Shown: piece after piece, positions 11,119 through 21,332 of the stretch
How positions within the stretch are numbered: the stretch's first letter is position 1
How the letters are laid out: each line of letters starts with the position of its first letter
Source of the DNA: Tulasnella sp. 424
Lineage: Eukaryota; Basidiomycota; Agaricomycetes; Cantharellales; Tulasnellaceae
Direction of reading: 5' to 3'
DNA length: 64,000 nucleotides
NCBI GenBank assembly: GCA_019633425.1
Contig: WSUB01000010.1
Span: 372,001 to 436,000, forward strand
Notes under the pieces: model-generated
What the model was told of the DNA's origin: nothing
Database searches by the model: none
The model's input: only the letters and a program-made list of their open reading frames with translations
Made by a program: the position numbers and the translations under genes

Positions 11119-14100
11119 ATGGCCTCAAACCATCACGCACAACCGCTCCCGCCATCCGGCCACATCCATCATCCACCTCACCAATACGCCAGTCATCAAC
11201 CACCTCCTCAGCGTCCATCGTATCCTCCAAACCAGCATGCCTCGCACGCCGGAAGCAGCAGCTCGCATTCCTTGCCCAACCGCCACTTGCCTCCACTCTC
11301 TTCTTCTTCCCAGAGCCCTCCTTACCCTCACAGGCAAGACAGTTCTCTGCCTCCTCTCTCGCCATACAACCAGCGTCCTCCATATCCACCGTCCACCAGC
11401 TTCCCACCACCGCTCTCTCGTCAGCCGAGCCAGCACCAAGGACCACCCCCACCACCGCCGCCGTCCTACCATCATCAGCAACCACAGCCTTCTCACTATG
11501 CTCCCCCACCTTCCTCTCACGGCCATGGTCATTGGGAGTCGCAACAGAACGGCAGACATGATCCGCCGCCTCCCCCGCAACATCAGCCCCATCCACACCA
11601 CCCAGGACACCAGCGCACCGATTCTTCCTCCTCCAAATTAAACGGCGTCCCGCCCACCCGTCGTCCCTCGGTTTCAGAGCGTGAAAGCACCGGCGCACCT
11701 GAACCACCGCCCCCCATTGCTACCGTGCCTCGGGACGCAGAAGATGCGGGTCCTCCAGCAAGCGATTTCGTCAAGAAATTAGCAAAGTGAGCCGGTTTCT
11801 CCGAATAAGGCCTTGTCTGTTATCTTGAGTACTCAATCTGGAAAACCTTCACTCCCGCCAGGATGTTGGATGACCCGAACTATTCTCAGGTCGTGTCCTG
11901 GGGGCCCAAGGGTGATTGCTTTGTCGTCAAGGTATGGTTTATTTGCGACACACCCTTACGCCGAAAAAAGGGAATTCCGCTAATTTCACTATTCCGTTCT
12001 TAGGACATGACCGAGTTTACAAAGTCTATCCTTCCGCGGATGTTCAAGCACTCGAACTTTGCCAGCTTCGTTCGTCAGCTAAACAAGTACGATTTCCACA
12101 AGATTAAAAATTCAGACGAATTTGGCGATCAGGTATGTTGCACAGACCAGTTGCGGTTTCAGCGGGTTTCCAATCGCATTAATGAAATGCTCCCACCTCT
12201 TTTGTCCCTCAATCCCACAGTGCTGGACCTTCCACCACCCCGACTTCCAGCGTTCCAACCGCGATGCTCTGGAGAATATTAAACGGAAAGTACCGGCACA
12301 ACGGAAGGCTGGGCGAGGTGGGGCCGCAACTGGGCCTCCCCTCCCAGGGTCACCCTCGGACGCTGCTACAGGCGGATTGGCTAACGTCGATGGCACCGCT
12401 GTCAATGGCATGCAGGCCCAAATCGATGCCTTATCAAGATCGAACGAGGATTTGGCTACTTCCCTTGCCGCGTTGGAGCGAAACTATCAGAATGTTCTCA
12501 ACGAGATGGTCGTCTATCAGCGAGGCATGGCCGCACAAGACTCGCTGATGCAGAACCTCATTTCATATTTCATCCAGCTGGAGAATGGTAGGTGCTCCGC
12601 GCGTCCCGAAAGGGCCTGTGTTATCCCACAGCATTGACACGTTCTTTCCCTATCCCAGGCAAGTCTCCAAATGACAGCCTTGGAAAGGTCATTGAGACGT
12701 ACGGGGGCGAGAGGCCTTCATTCCCTCATCTCAGCGGCATGGCTGGCATGAGTTATAGCGGCAGTACGGCATCGGTCGACTCCAACTCGACGCTTGTCAG
12801 TGGCTCGTCGCCTGAACTTTCCCCGATGGAGCGATCGGTCCTGGCCCGACAGGAGTCGATGCAGCGTTTGGAGGAGCTAAAACGTTCACGTGAAGCGCGA
12901 AATGCTGCCGCTGCCGAAGCCCCAACACCCGGGACCGCACCTTACCTGACCTCTCTAAACCCGGCGGCCGCGGCCGCTGCAGCTGCAGCAGGACACCCGC
13001 AAGCTGGTCAACCTGGTGTCGAGATCGACTCACGTACCGGTCTGCCAAGTAGAGTATTCAGCTCTGGTCAAGTGATGGCGGCTAGAGCAGAAGAAGAAGC
13101 GGCCGCGGCGGCAGCGGCAGCTGCAGCTTCTGCTTCCACTTCTGCGGCCGCTACCGCGACGGTCACCCCGCAGCAAGTGAACGAATGGTCGTATCCCGCC
13201 AGACAGGAAGCAACGATTCAAGAAGTTTCATCAGAGCCTGGTCCGTCTAATTTTGCTCCAGCTCCAAGTGCTGGTCCCAGCCTCGCGGTTAACCCAATGG
13301 ACAACACCGAGTTATTGGAGTCTCCTGGTGGTTCTCGACTTCGGATTCGCAAAGGGGCCTTCACCCCAGCTTGGGCCGTTCCGCCTCGCGTGCTTCTAGT
13401 CGACGACGATCAAGTCAGCAGAAAGATTTTCAGCAAGTTCCTGCAAGTCTCGGGCTGTACGATCGACGTTGCCGTTGACGGCATTGGTGCGGTGAATAAA
13501 ATGAACTTGGAGAAATACGATCTCGTTCTCATGGTAAGTTAACTGGTCTCCTTGGCTTACCGATCGGGACATTACGAGCTTAATCACCGCGACCCTTTTC
13601 CTTCAGGATATCGTCATGCCGAAACTCGACGGTGTCTCAGCAACTTCTCTCATCCGGCAGTTCGACCATATGACCCCAATTATTTCCATGACGAGCAACT
13701 CCAAGCCTAACGATGTGGTCACATACTACTCAAGCGGAATGAACGACATCCTGCCGAAGCCCTTCACACGGGAGTCTTTGTTTACGATGCTCGAGGTAAG
13801 GTTTACCTCTACCTTATCTCTGACCCTGATCACCTGATTATTTGTTCCCTTTTAATTTCCACTTTCCCGCCAACGTTGCACAATTCAACCAATTGTCCAC
13901 CGCAGAAACATCTCATGCATCTCAAAGCAATTACGATGGCACGACCTGTAGCGGAAGAGCCCAGCAAAGTCTTATCCGACGAGCAGTATTCGTCCATGCT
14001 GAACTTGCTTGGCATGAGTGCAGATGGGATGAACGGCTTCCCGTCGCTGGATCCTACTGCCGGTATTGTCATGACCGACCCTGCGGGCTCCGCCAAAAGG

Positions 14101-14163
14101 GCACTCGAGGCGGTGGAGGACGACAGGGAGACCAAGCGGCCACGTTTCGAAGTTGTCGAGTAG
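11119..14163 (+). CDS. SKN7: SKN7/Prr1-like transcription factor: HSF DNA-binding domain plus response-regulator receiver
   Basis: This is the nuclear output regulator of the fungal two-component phosphorelay for osmotic and oxidative stress. Layout: a Pro/His/Gln-rich head of about 220 residues; an HSF-type domain split by introns ([50 protein letters not shown]); a coiled coil ([17 protein letters not shown] onward); a disordered stretch with two poly-Ala tracts; and a receiver domain ([18 protein letters not shown], phospho-acceptor Asp in [26 protein letters not shown], switch Lys in [12 protein letters not shown]). The tail is basic (RETKRPRF) and ends EVVE plus TAG. The intron after DLVLM falls exactly at the phospho-acceptor codon. 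The HSF plus receiver combination is specific to SKN7. It should take phosphate from a YPD1 phosphotransfer protein, not in this window. Confidence 0.95.
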
Positions 14164-14520
14164 CGCCACACTCATCTCGGTCTTTCGTTTTGCCCCCGCC
14201 TTTCTTCATACCCCTTCGCTTAACCCATTTCTTTGACATTTTATTCGTTGTCGTAACGCTTTGCAAATGCCGTCCCATGCTTATCCTTTTTACTCCACCT
14301 CAATCAATGCACGCCCCTGTTACCCCCCCCCCCCTTGTACCAACAGTCCACCATCCCCCCTGCATTGTATGCGGCCCCGTTTTAGTATTGTGTCTGTTCT
14401 TCCCCTCATGCTCTCTTGGTTATTGTTCTGCATTCCGTATGTTTCCTCTGCAAATTGTACGCAATCCCTTCGTCGTTTCCTGTCATCCACAGATATACTA
14501 TTTTGTTTGTTTGTGGAATT
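14164..14520. other. Convergent intergenic, SKN7 and ribokinase 3' ends
   Basis: A 357-base T-rich spacer between two convergent genes, with a run of C from about 14326 to 14335. It should hold both poly(A) regions. No gene was seen. Confidence 0.5.
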
Positions 14521-15632
14521 TCAACGCAAATCGGACTTGTTGCCACTACTATTACTATTGTCTGCGGGTGGTTTTTGGAGGTCTTTGCCTAGAGGCATCG
14601 ACTGCCATGTGCCCGATCGCTGAACGCTCCAACCTGCGGCGTCAGTGGCGACCGAGACCCCTCCCTCGATGCAGAACTCTCGCTCGGCATGCTTTAGTCC
14701 GGCGTAGTTGAAGGCAATGGCCCCAACAAAGGTGTCTCCTGCGCCGGTGCTGTCTACGACGTTGGTTATGTGATGGGCATTGAACCATCCACGATCTCCA
14801 GATTGGTGGTCGTAGAAGTAAGCACCGTAGGCTCCGAGGGTGATGACCACGTCCCTCGCTCCACGCTTGACGAACCAGTCTACCGCTTCTTTTGCCTTTT
14901 GCTTCAGCACATCCTGTCTCTCGGCCCCTTCTTCCGAGACGTTAAAGTTTACTCCCGAGAGGAGAGCAGCTTCTGATTCGTTGACGATGAGGATCTCCAC
15001 TTGGGGGTAGATTGACTCGTCAAGCGGTACGGCGGGAGCAGGGTTCAGGATGATTGGTATACGAGGTTGGACTTGGGATGATCGCGTGATAATGTATTGG
15101 ACTGTTTCCAGAGGTATTTCGAGTTGCAATACGATGAGGTCTGGGGCGGTGGATGGGACGAAGAGCCAAGACGGTAAGGAGGAAGGTGTGAGTGCGCCGT
15201 TTGCTCCTGGGGTAATCATTATTCGGTTGTCGCCTGTCGCGTCGTCGACCTAGAGGGGTTCAAAGCGAGGTCAAAGACCGTCCAAGAAAGATCTCTTGCA
15301 GGGGATCCGCTTACGACGATTACTGCCACACCGGAACTCATCCCTTCGACGGCTCTCACATCCTCGACATCCACGCCATGCTTCTTCAATTCGTCTTTCA
15401 TCGCTTTACCAAACCCGTCATCCCCAACAGCCCCGACCATCTTCACATCCACTTTTTCACATCGGTCCGCTAATCTCGCAGCAGCGACGGCTTGATTAGC
15501 TCCTTTTCCGCCACAATTGGTCGTGAACGATTTCGCGGTGAGCGTTTCGCCAAGGTCTGGTAAACGGGGTACGCGAGTGACCAGGTCGTAGTTGAGGCTG
15601 CCTATGACCGCGATAGTTGGTTTCTTGGACAT
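14521..15632 (-). CDS. RBK1: Ribokinase (PfkB family)
   Basis: Ribokinase phosphorylates D-ribose to ribose 5-phosphate with ATP in the cytosol. The start at 15632 gives MSKKPTIAVIGSLNYDLV. Two exons, 15315..15632 and 14521..15249, join so that VAVIVV continues into VDDATGDNRI. Family signatures: the glycine motif FTTNCGGKGANQAVAAARL (PfkB signature 1), ILNPAPAVPLDESI, VNESEAALLSG, VVITLGAYGAYFY, and the anion-hole and catalytic-base motif VVDSTGAGDTFVGAIAF (PfkB signature 2). The tail extends past the usual end with KPPADNSNSSGNKSDLR, a polar low-complexity addition. Size, about 350 residues, suits the family. The NCGGKG and DSTGAGD pair is typical of ribokinase rather than adenosine kinase. 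Confidence 0.93.
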
Positions 15633-16476
15633 CGTTCTTTGTGATCGGCAAGGTACGATGATCGAACGGAAAAGCGGGGAAGATGGCGAGGTCGCGGAGG
15701 AGGTCGAGTGATTATACAGGTGCGAAAGGGGGCGGGAGACGTCTCGACCGTTTGACGATGCGGTCCAGACTCCCGAAAACGGCACAAGGTGCACCGTTCG
15801 AAGCGACCAAGAATATTTAGTCTTTCGCGACAACCTAATCAAGAGGCGATTGGCACTCTGCAACCCACTATTTAGAACAATGACGACAACGGTCCTCGGG
15901 AGATCGCAGGCGCGTCGACCCCCGATTCAGGACGCGCCCCGCCAAACGACTAAAATAGCAGCCACCACAGGAACACTCGGTTTGATAGCAGTAGTAGATT
16001 TCATTGGAGCGATCGTAAACAGCGACAGAGACCGAGATACCTAGAGACCGAGAGCAGAGAGACAAGAGAGAAACGTTACACAAGCTCGGATTGACAGCAA
16101 GAAGCGATAGAAATTCGATAAAGAACACAGATGAGACGTATGGAGCGAGCTGGCTAACGAGTTGTTAGCCAGTCGCTTGAAGACCTACAAGCTTGACTTC
16201 CCTGGGGGTGGGAATATCGGAATCGGAAATTGCACAGAACGAGTAGCGACGAGATGGAGGGGTACTGGGGGGAGACAGTCCGTGGATGAGAGGGAGTAAA
16301 GGGTAACGGCGTCTTGCGACTCGGAGAAAAAAGCAGAGGGGGAAGCGTTGCTGGGCGATGGGTCGACAGCTAGAAACGAGAAGACGAAAGAGAAAAAGAG
16401 GCGTACATCCGGAATAAGATTATGATCAATAAAGAGAAATGAAGAGAAATCCTCCGCGATGAGTAACGACGCGTGG
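15633..16476. other. Intergenic 844 bases upstream of ribokinase
   Basis: It lies between the start of ribokinase and the stop of the next minus-strand gene. Short ORFs on both strands show no family features. The segment from 16020 to 16330 is purine-rich on the plus strand, so pyrimidine-rich in the sense of the flanking genes, typical of a 3' untranslated or promoter region. Confidence 0.45.
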
Positions 16477-17095
16477 TTATGGCGAAGGGGAATTCAGACA
16501 CATGGGTAGATGCGGTGTGGGGATGGGCGAGCGGTGGGCGACGGTCGAAGCGGGGGTGTGAGCCGGAGTCATGGGAGCGGCCGGGGCTCGGGGGGTGCGT
16601 GGGGTGGGGGGAGAGGAGAGTCGGCGGAAGGACATAGGAGGAGGTGAAGGTGTGCGGTAAGCGAGCCTTCTGTCTCGAGTAGCGGGAGTGGACGAGTTGG
16701 AGGTCAAGGCGGCGAAGTGAGCGCGAGGACTGACGCGTTCGGGCGTGATGGGCCCGCAAGAGCCAACGATGTGATGCTGACGACGCGTTTGACGCGTGGA
16801 ATATTCAGAGTGAGGCATGAGACGCGCTTTGGCACGCGTTCTGAGTTCAGCGGCGCGTCGGTTGCGGCGTTCTTTGAGGGAATGGAGGAAGTCGTCCTCT
16901 GAATCGGACGCGTTGGAGCTTGGACTGACGACGACGCGTCCGTATTCCTCTTCAATCTCGCTAGGGTGGAACGAGTCGAACGCGGCCCATCGTTCAGCCT
17001 GAGTGGTGCGCGTCCATATGAAGCAGTTTGGGTCTTCGCAATGGCGCTTGCGGGAAGCCGAGGGGGCTTGGTGGACGAGAGAGGTCTGGACGCGT
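16469..17095. repeat. Cluster of eight ACGCGT hexamers
   Basis: The palindrome ACGCGT occurs at 16469, 16733, 16783, 16792, 16834, 16908, 16934 and 17090, eight times in 627 bases, with further copies at 17840, 18244 and 18578. By chance one is expected per about 4 kb. It equals the MluI cell-cycle box bound by the fungal MBF complex, but here most copies lie inside a coding frame rather than in a promoter. Confidence 0.6.
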
Positions 17096-17189
17096 GGTTT
17101 AGAAACGACGATGGCTTTTCTGATGAGAGAAACGCGCTGACCTCGATGTGAATAGCGGGGAGTAAAAGCTGGTGCTGCCCGGAAGCCAT
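16477..17189 (-). CDS. Unrecognised Ser/Pro/Arg-rich protein
   Basis: I do not recognise this protein. The reading frame that looks most protein-like runs RKRHCEDPNCFIWTRTTQ, ERWAAFDSFHPSEIEEEYGR, SNASDSEDDFLHSLKERRNR, then a long Ser/Pro/Thr tail ending LPMCLNSPSP. It has no in-frame ATG before its middle. The first ATG after a TATA-like spot and a pyrimidine-rich stretch is at 17189 (MASGQHQLLLPAI), in another frame that also stays open to 16704. So either a small 5' intron moves translation into the first frame, or there is a frameshift, or the start is elsewhere. No membrane segment or signal peptide is visible. Acidic and basic patches suggest a nuclear or regulatory protein, which is only a guess. 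Confidence 0.4.
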
Positions 17190-19041
17190 TATACTGAATG
17201 AGAGAGAGCGCGGTGTGGGTGTGTGATGTTCGGAGAGGGAGAGAGAAGGGGACGAGGGTCAAAAAGGACGATGCGTGGAGGATGACGTTCTGGGCGCTAC
17301 TTGACGACACACACAAGCAACGCTCTTCCCTGTTGGAGACGGCGACCAGAGACGGATCAGAGACTTGAAGGGAGGATGAGGAAGATGATGGGGGAAGAGG
17401 TCGAAGAGGACAGGAGGGAGGGAGCGGGATTTATAAGAGATTTGTGAGATGAGAGAACAATCGAGAGAGCTGACGGAGGAGGGAGCACAAGGGGTCCAAA
17501 ACTTAGGGGAGAGGTGATACCCACAACCAATCACTGCAACAAAGTGAGCATATGTACACTCTGGTTATTATTATTATTATTCGTACCCGAGGAATTTACC
17601 ACAAGTTGTGCATCTAATGCAGCGAAATCTATCCGGCTTTCTTTTCCCACTCACACACAGGCGCCCTTGGATCACCGGTCCCTTTCCTTCGATTCTAACC
17701 CGAGCTCATCTTATCTGCTTTTCTCTTTCGCTCAATAGCTCGGGCATTCAGTTTTCATTTGTAATGCGCGAGTAAACCCTCGGTATGGCCTGTTTCGGGA
17801 ATTCCGCGTTCACGATGGCGAAAACAACAAGCAAACGCGACGCGTCGGATGACACGACATCCTCCGACGCGACACGACGCGATATCAAGAGAACCCCGAA
17901 TGCGTCGGTCAATTCTATTTTATCGAGGACGCCGACAAGCCGAAGGCATATCAAAGCCGTCCCTTGGCGAAGCCCTCGTTCACGCGAAATCCATTGAAAA
18001 GATGCACCGAAGCCCGAAGATCCCACAGCCCCCAAGCCTGCTATTTCAATTCACCAATCCACCGCCGATCGTACCTTTTCCCCAGAAGAAAACGTCGGTA
18101 CCTCCTAACCTACGATCAGCTCTCCTGTCCGCCGAATCTGTCAACGAATCAAATCCGATGCGAAATCGATTTGCTATTTGCGTGCCCTCGTCGTACGGTT
18201 TGGGGAGCGGATGTGAATGCTCAACGAACAATCTCGCGTCGGGACGCGTTTCAAACGCGCTCACAGCGGTATGTACCGCGTCCATAGCTACGCCAGGATC
18301 GCGTCCTTTCACGCGCGTAGCAAGAGGACAAGGCGAGAGTGCACGCCTTTCTGCACTGCGCGACCCTCCACTAACGCTGCACAATGTAGCCGCCGGTACA
18401 CATCCCTTCTATCACCTACGACCCTACCTCCGCATTCACGCACTGCACTGCATCTAGTCTTCTGTATGATTGTTGGTGATCTAGGTCACTTCGCGTGGAC
18501 GACCTCATTGTTCGTTGGACGCTTGTTCTGAGAGAGCACACGTCGGGACCGAAATAAGAATCACCGCGTCGTCCCCGACGCGTTCCCTGGCCGCCATCTT
18601 TGTTCGCGTTTACAATCGGACACACATGGCGAATCCTTTCCTTTACCACGACCGAGTCACCAAAATGAATATTTCAAGGGATTGAATGACTGGTATGACT
18701 GCCTCGGTGTCTAGCCGAACAGGACACGACTGCGCACGTCCGCCGTTTCGCGGTCTCCGGCCTCGAGATTCGCGAGGTAAGTGGGACCACACCTGAACCT
18801 CGGAATACCGAATTGGAAACGCATCACTCCCAAAGCAGATTTCCATGTCCGCATGCATTCATGGCCGCATCGAAGGTGCCCCACAGCCTAGCCACCATCA
18901 AGCCAAGTTATACAGTCGAGAACAAATTACAGGCAAGGTCATTAATCAAGTGGACCGCATTTTTGGGAGAAACTCACATAATTTCAGAGATGGCGTTCAA
19001 AATCCCATGGTCTAAAGCGGATGCCAGACTTATCGGCATTT
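17190..19041. other. Intergenic region with TATA-like promoter and scattered ACGCG motifs
   Basis: About 1.85 kb without a convincing gene. On the minus strand a TATA-like spot (ttataaatc, near 17427-17435) and long pyrimidine runs form a plausible promoter and leader for the gene at 16477..17189. From 17820 to 18590 the DNA is rich in GACGCG and related words. Short ORFs on both strands overlap there, and none shows a family motif. The last 150 bases near 19041 belong to the 3' side of the CCDC174-like gene. Confidence 0.45.
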
Positions 19042-20447
19042 TCATGTCGCCTTTGAGCCACTTGGCGGCGTCGAGGCGGCGGCGGCGGCATCTTTCAAAT
19101 TCCCAGCAGCCTCCGCCTTCTCATTTACCACTTTCCTCTTTTTCGCTTCAATGAGCTTCCTCCTCTCCTCGATCTCCCGCTTTCGTTTCTCCACGGCACG
19201 ATTGACGGTCGTCTTCTTTTCCCCTCCTGCTGCGGCACCCTCGCCTCCCACCCCATCTTCAACCCCCAGTTCCTCCCTCTTCTCCATCGTGTCCAACCGA
19301 GCGTTCTTCAACTCCTCCATCTGTTTCTGCCTAGCCTCTTCATCGCCCGTAGCAAATTGGTAAAACCCGGCCCCACGAGCTCGATATTCTTTTGACGCGT
19401 CGTAGTGTTGCAAGGGGTCTTTGCGAGCTTCGGCAAATGCTGCTGCGATAGCCTCTTGTTTTTCTAGTGTGGGCTCGTAGGTTGGGAAATGCCCTACTGG
19501 GTTGTCTGTGGGGCGGGTCAGGGTTAGCAAAGTGAACCCGGGGGGGGGGCAGAGGGTGAGGGACTTACAAATGACATATGGGCTGGCGGCAAAAAGTATA
19601 TATGAGCATAGACGGTAAATATAGCTAATGCCTTTGATCAACTCACTCGACCTCAGGCTCCTCGTCCTCTTCTTGCAAAATATCGACACCGCGAGGGGCC
19701 TCGCTCCGCCTCACTCTCCTCGTCCGGCCAAATTCATCTTCATATTCGACCATGGGATCGTCCTCGTCGCCATCGTCACCCTTTAGGAGAATGTTCGCGG
19801 GTCAGTCATCACTTTCGGAGCGAGCGTTGCTCAGCTAATCCCCTACCTGTGCGGGACGTGGAACGGTTAAGGACTCGTCTTCATCGCTAGAATGAGCTTC
19901 AAAACGATCTTCTTCGGCTTTGCGATCGAACTGAAGAATGTCCCAGTAGAGTCTAATGTCAGCTTTCCCCTCATCGACTTGTAGGGGACAGATCGTGGGA
20001 CGCACATCAACCAACAGCGAATCATACTGCTTGTCGTTCAACCCTCCTGTCATTCCTTTCTGCAGCTTCTCGTAGATCTTGCTTTTCTTCTCCAACGCAG
20101 CTCTGGCGGATTCCATAGTCGACCTGCTAACTTCCTCTAACTCCACTTCCATATCGCGTTTGGCTCGATCAGCGACGCCTTTATTCTTTTGGGCCCATAC
20201 GGACGGTTTCTGTCCAAAATAGCCGCATCGCATAAATGCGTCAGTTTATTGTGAAGTGAGAAATAGCGCATGCAGGGATACAGATAACTACCTTTCCTTC
20301 CCGTTTAACACCACCCACGATCGGTTCGGCTCTTCCTCCACTTCCACTTGCTTTTGCTTTTTTGAACTCGTCCTCGGCTTTTGAAAGTTCTGCCTTCAAG
20401 TCTAGAAAGGAAGATGCGGAGACTCCAGCTGTGCGAGCTTTACCCAT
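19042..20447 (-). CDS. CCDC174-like coiled-coil protein
   Basis: CCDC174 proteins are nuclear and are found with splicing and exon-junction factors in animals; the fungal role is not known. The start at 20447 gives MGKARTAGVSASSFLDLKAE. Exons read so far: 20293..20447, 19847..20209, a block ending near 19652, a 14-base microexon 19569..19582, and a last exon to 19042. Family motifs in order: SSFLDLKAELSKAEDEFKKA, KPSVWAQKNKGVADRAKRD, KSKIYEKLQKGM, MVEYEDEFGRTRRVRR, HYDASKEYRARGAGFYQF, then DEEARQKQMEELKNAR. The GFYxF followed by DEExRQxQM is the family hallmark. The tail is a basic coiled coil (KRKREIEERRKLIEAKKRK) and ends PPSGSKAT. The microexon keeps the frame by encoding most of DPYVIY. 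Confidence 0.75.
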
Positions 20448-20720
20448 GGCGCGTTGAAAGGTGGTGGACGTTGAGCTTCCAACTTCATGATTTGTCCATG
20501 TTGTGGTGGCATCGATCCCACGCCTAAGAGCACTTGGATCAACAGAATTACCATTGACACAGACGGAGGCCGGTCCTGAAAGATATGGATGGATTATGAA
20601 ATAAGTTCAATTGTAGCTAGCACAAAGAGCGGCTTCTTAGCGTCGCCGTAGGAGCTGGGAAGCAGATGGGCCGGAAGATGCTTACGACTATAATGCTCCA
20701 AAATGACTCTTCCTCCATAA
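20448..20720. other. Spacer between CCDC174-like gene and tRNA-Thr
   Basis: This 273-base spacer holds the minus-strand gene's promoter and the 5' flank of the tRNA. No gene was recognised. Confidence 0.4.
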
Positions 20721-20814
20721 TCCCTTATAGCTCAGTGGTAGAGCGCGTCACTAGTACAGCTTCTTCCGGAAGTTGGACATGACGAGGTCCATAGTTCAAG
20801 TCTGTGTGAGGGAA
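20721..20814 (+). tRNA. tRNA-Thr (anticodon AGT) with 22-base intron
   Basis: The sequence folds as a cloverleaf. Acceptor stem TCCCTTA pairs with TGAGGGA with one G-T wobble. The D arm is GCTCAGTGGTAGAGC. The anticodon stem CGTCA pairs with TGACG around a loop CTAGTA-A with anticodon AGT. The T arm is CATAG-TTCAAGT-CTGTG. An intron of 22 bases (20757..20778) follows the base 3' of the anticodon, the canonical place for eukaryotic nuclear tRNA introns. The A box lies in the D arm and the B box (AGTTCAAGTC) in the T arm. A TTTT run at 20820-20823 is a fitting RNA polymerase III terminator. The discriminator base is A. Confidence 0.9.
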
Positions 20815-20819
20815 TAATC

Positions 20820-20823
20820 TTTT
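20820..20823 (+). terminator. RNA polymerase III terminator of tRNA-Thr
   Basis: A TTTT run lies six bases after the tRNA 3' end, as expected for Pol III termination. Confidence 0.6.
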
Positions 20824-21332
20824 GCCCCCACCACCCCCTTCTTTGAATTTTGTTTCTCCGCTTAACAGCACTGTCAATGGCAGAACATCATTACTCGTGA
20901 TTCAATTAGGAAATTCTACAAGTTCTAAATCCGGTCAGGACCCTTGCCTGGGGCTGTCGTCGCTCCGGGTCTTCTTCGGTTTGGCCTTCCTCCGACCACA
21001 TCGCACGCTGTCCGGACAGCTTTCCCAGAGAGACGTCGTCGTGCGAACGTAGTTGCTGCTGACTATCGAATTCTCTACCCCAACCATGCGACTATCCTCA
21101 CGACTAGGAGCAGTCTGAAAGTTCTGTGGTCCCGGACCTCGTCTACTTCCCAACGCACAGCGACGGAAACTTCTGGGAAAGCGGGAAGCATTTCGAGAGA
21201 AAACGAAGACTCTATCGTGGGCAAAACCTGTGGCAGTAGATCGGAATACACTTTTAATCAAAAATCGAAGATGGTAAATGCTTAGAAATACAGAACGAAC
21301 AGAGCCGCAGGGGTCGTCTATGGAAAGATGCA
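20824..21332. other. Intergenic between tRNA-Thr and kinase-like gene
   Basis: About 500 bases with overlapping short ORFs on both strands but no recognisable protein. It should include the 3' untranslated region of the minus-strand kinase-like gene. Confidence 0.4.

Noticed and set aside
11125..11610. Long minus-strand ORF opposite the SKN7 head
   Set aside because: It mirrors the Pro/His/Gln-rich coding strand and is only a low-complexity shadow (Trp/Arg/Met-rich).
14326..14335. C run between SKN7 and ribokinase
   Set aside because: Simple homopolymer in a non-coding spacer; no wider structure.
17748..18457. Overlapping ORFs on both strands in the ACGCG-rich spacer
   Set aside because: No frame has protein-like composition or motifs; stop-poor because of GC-rich repeated words.
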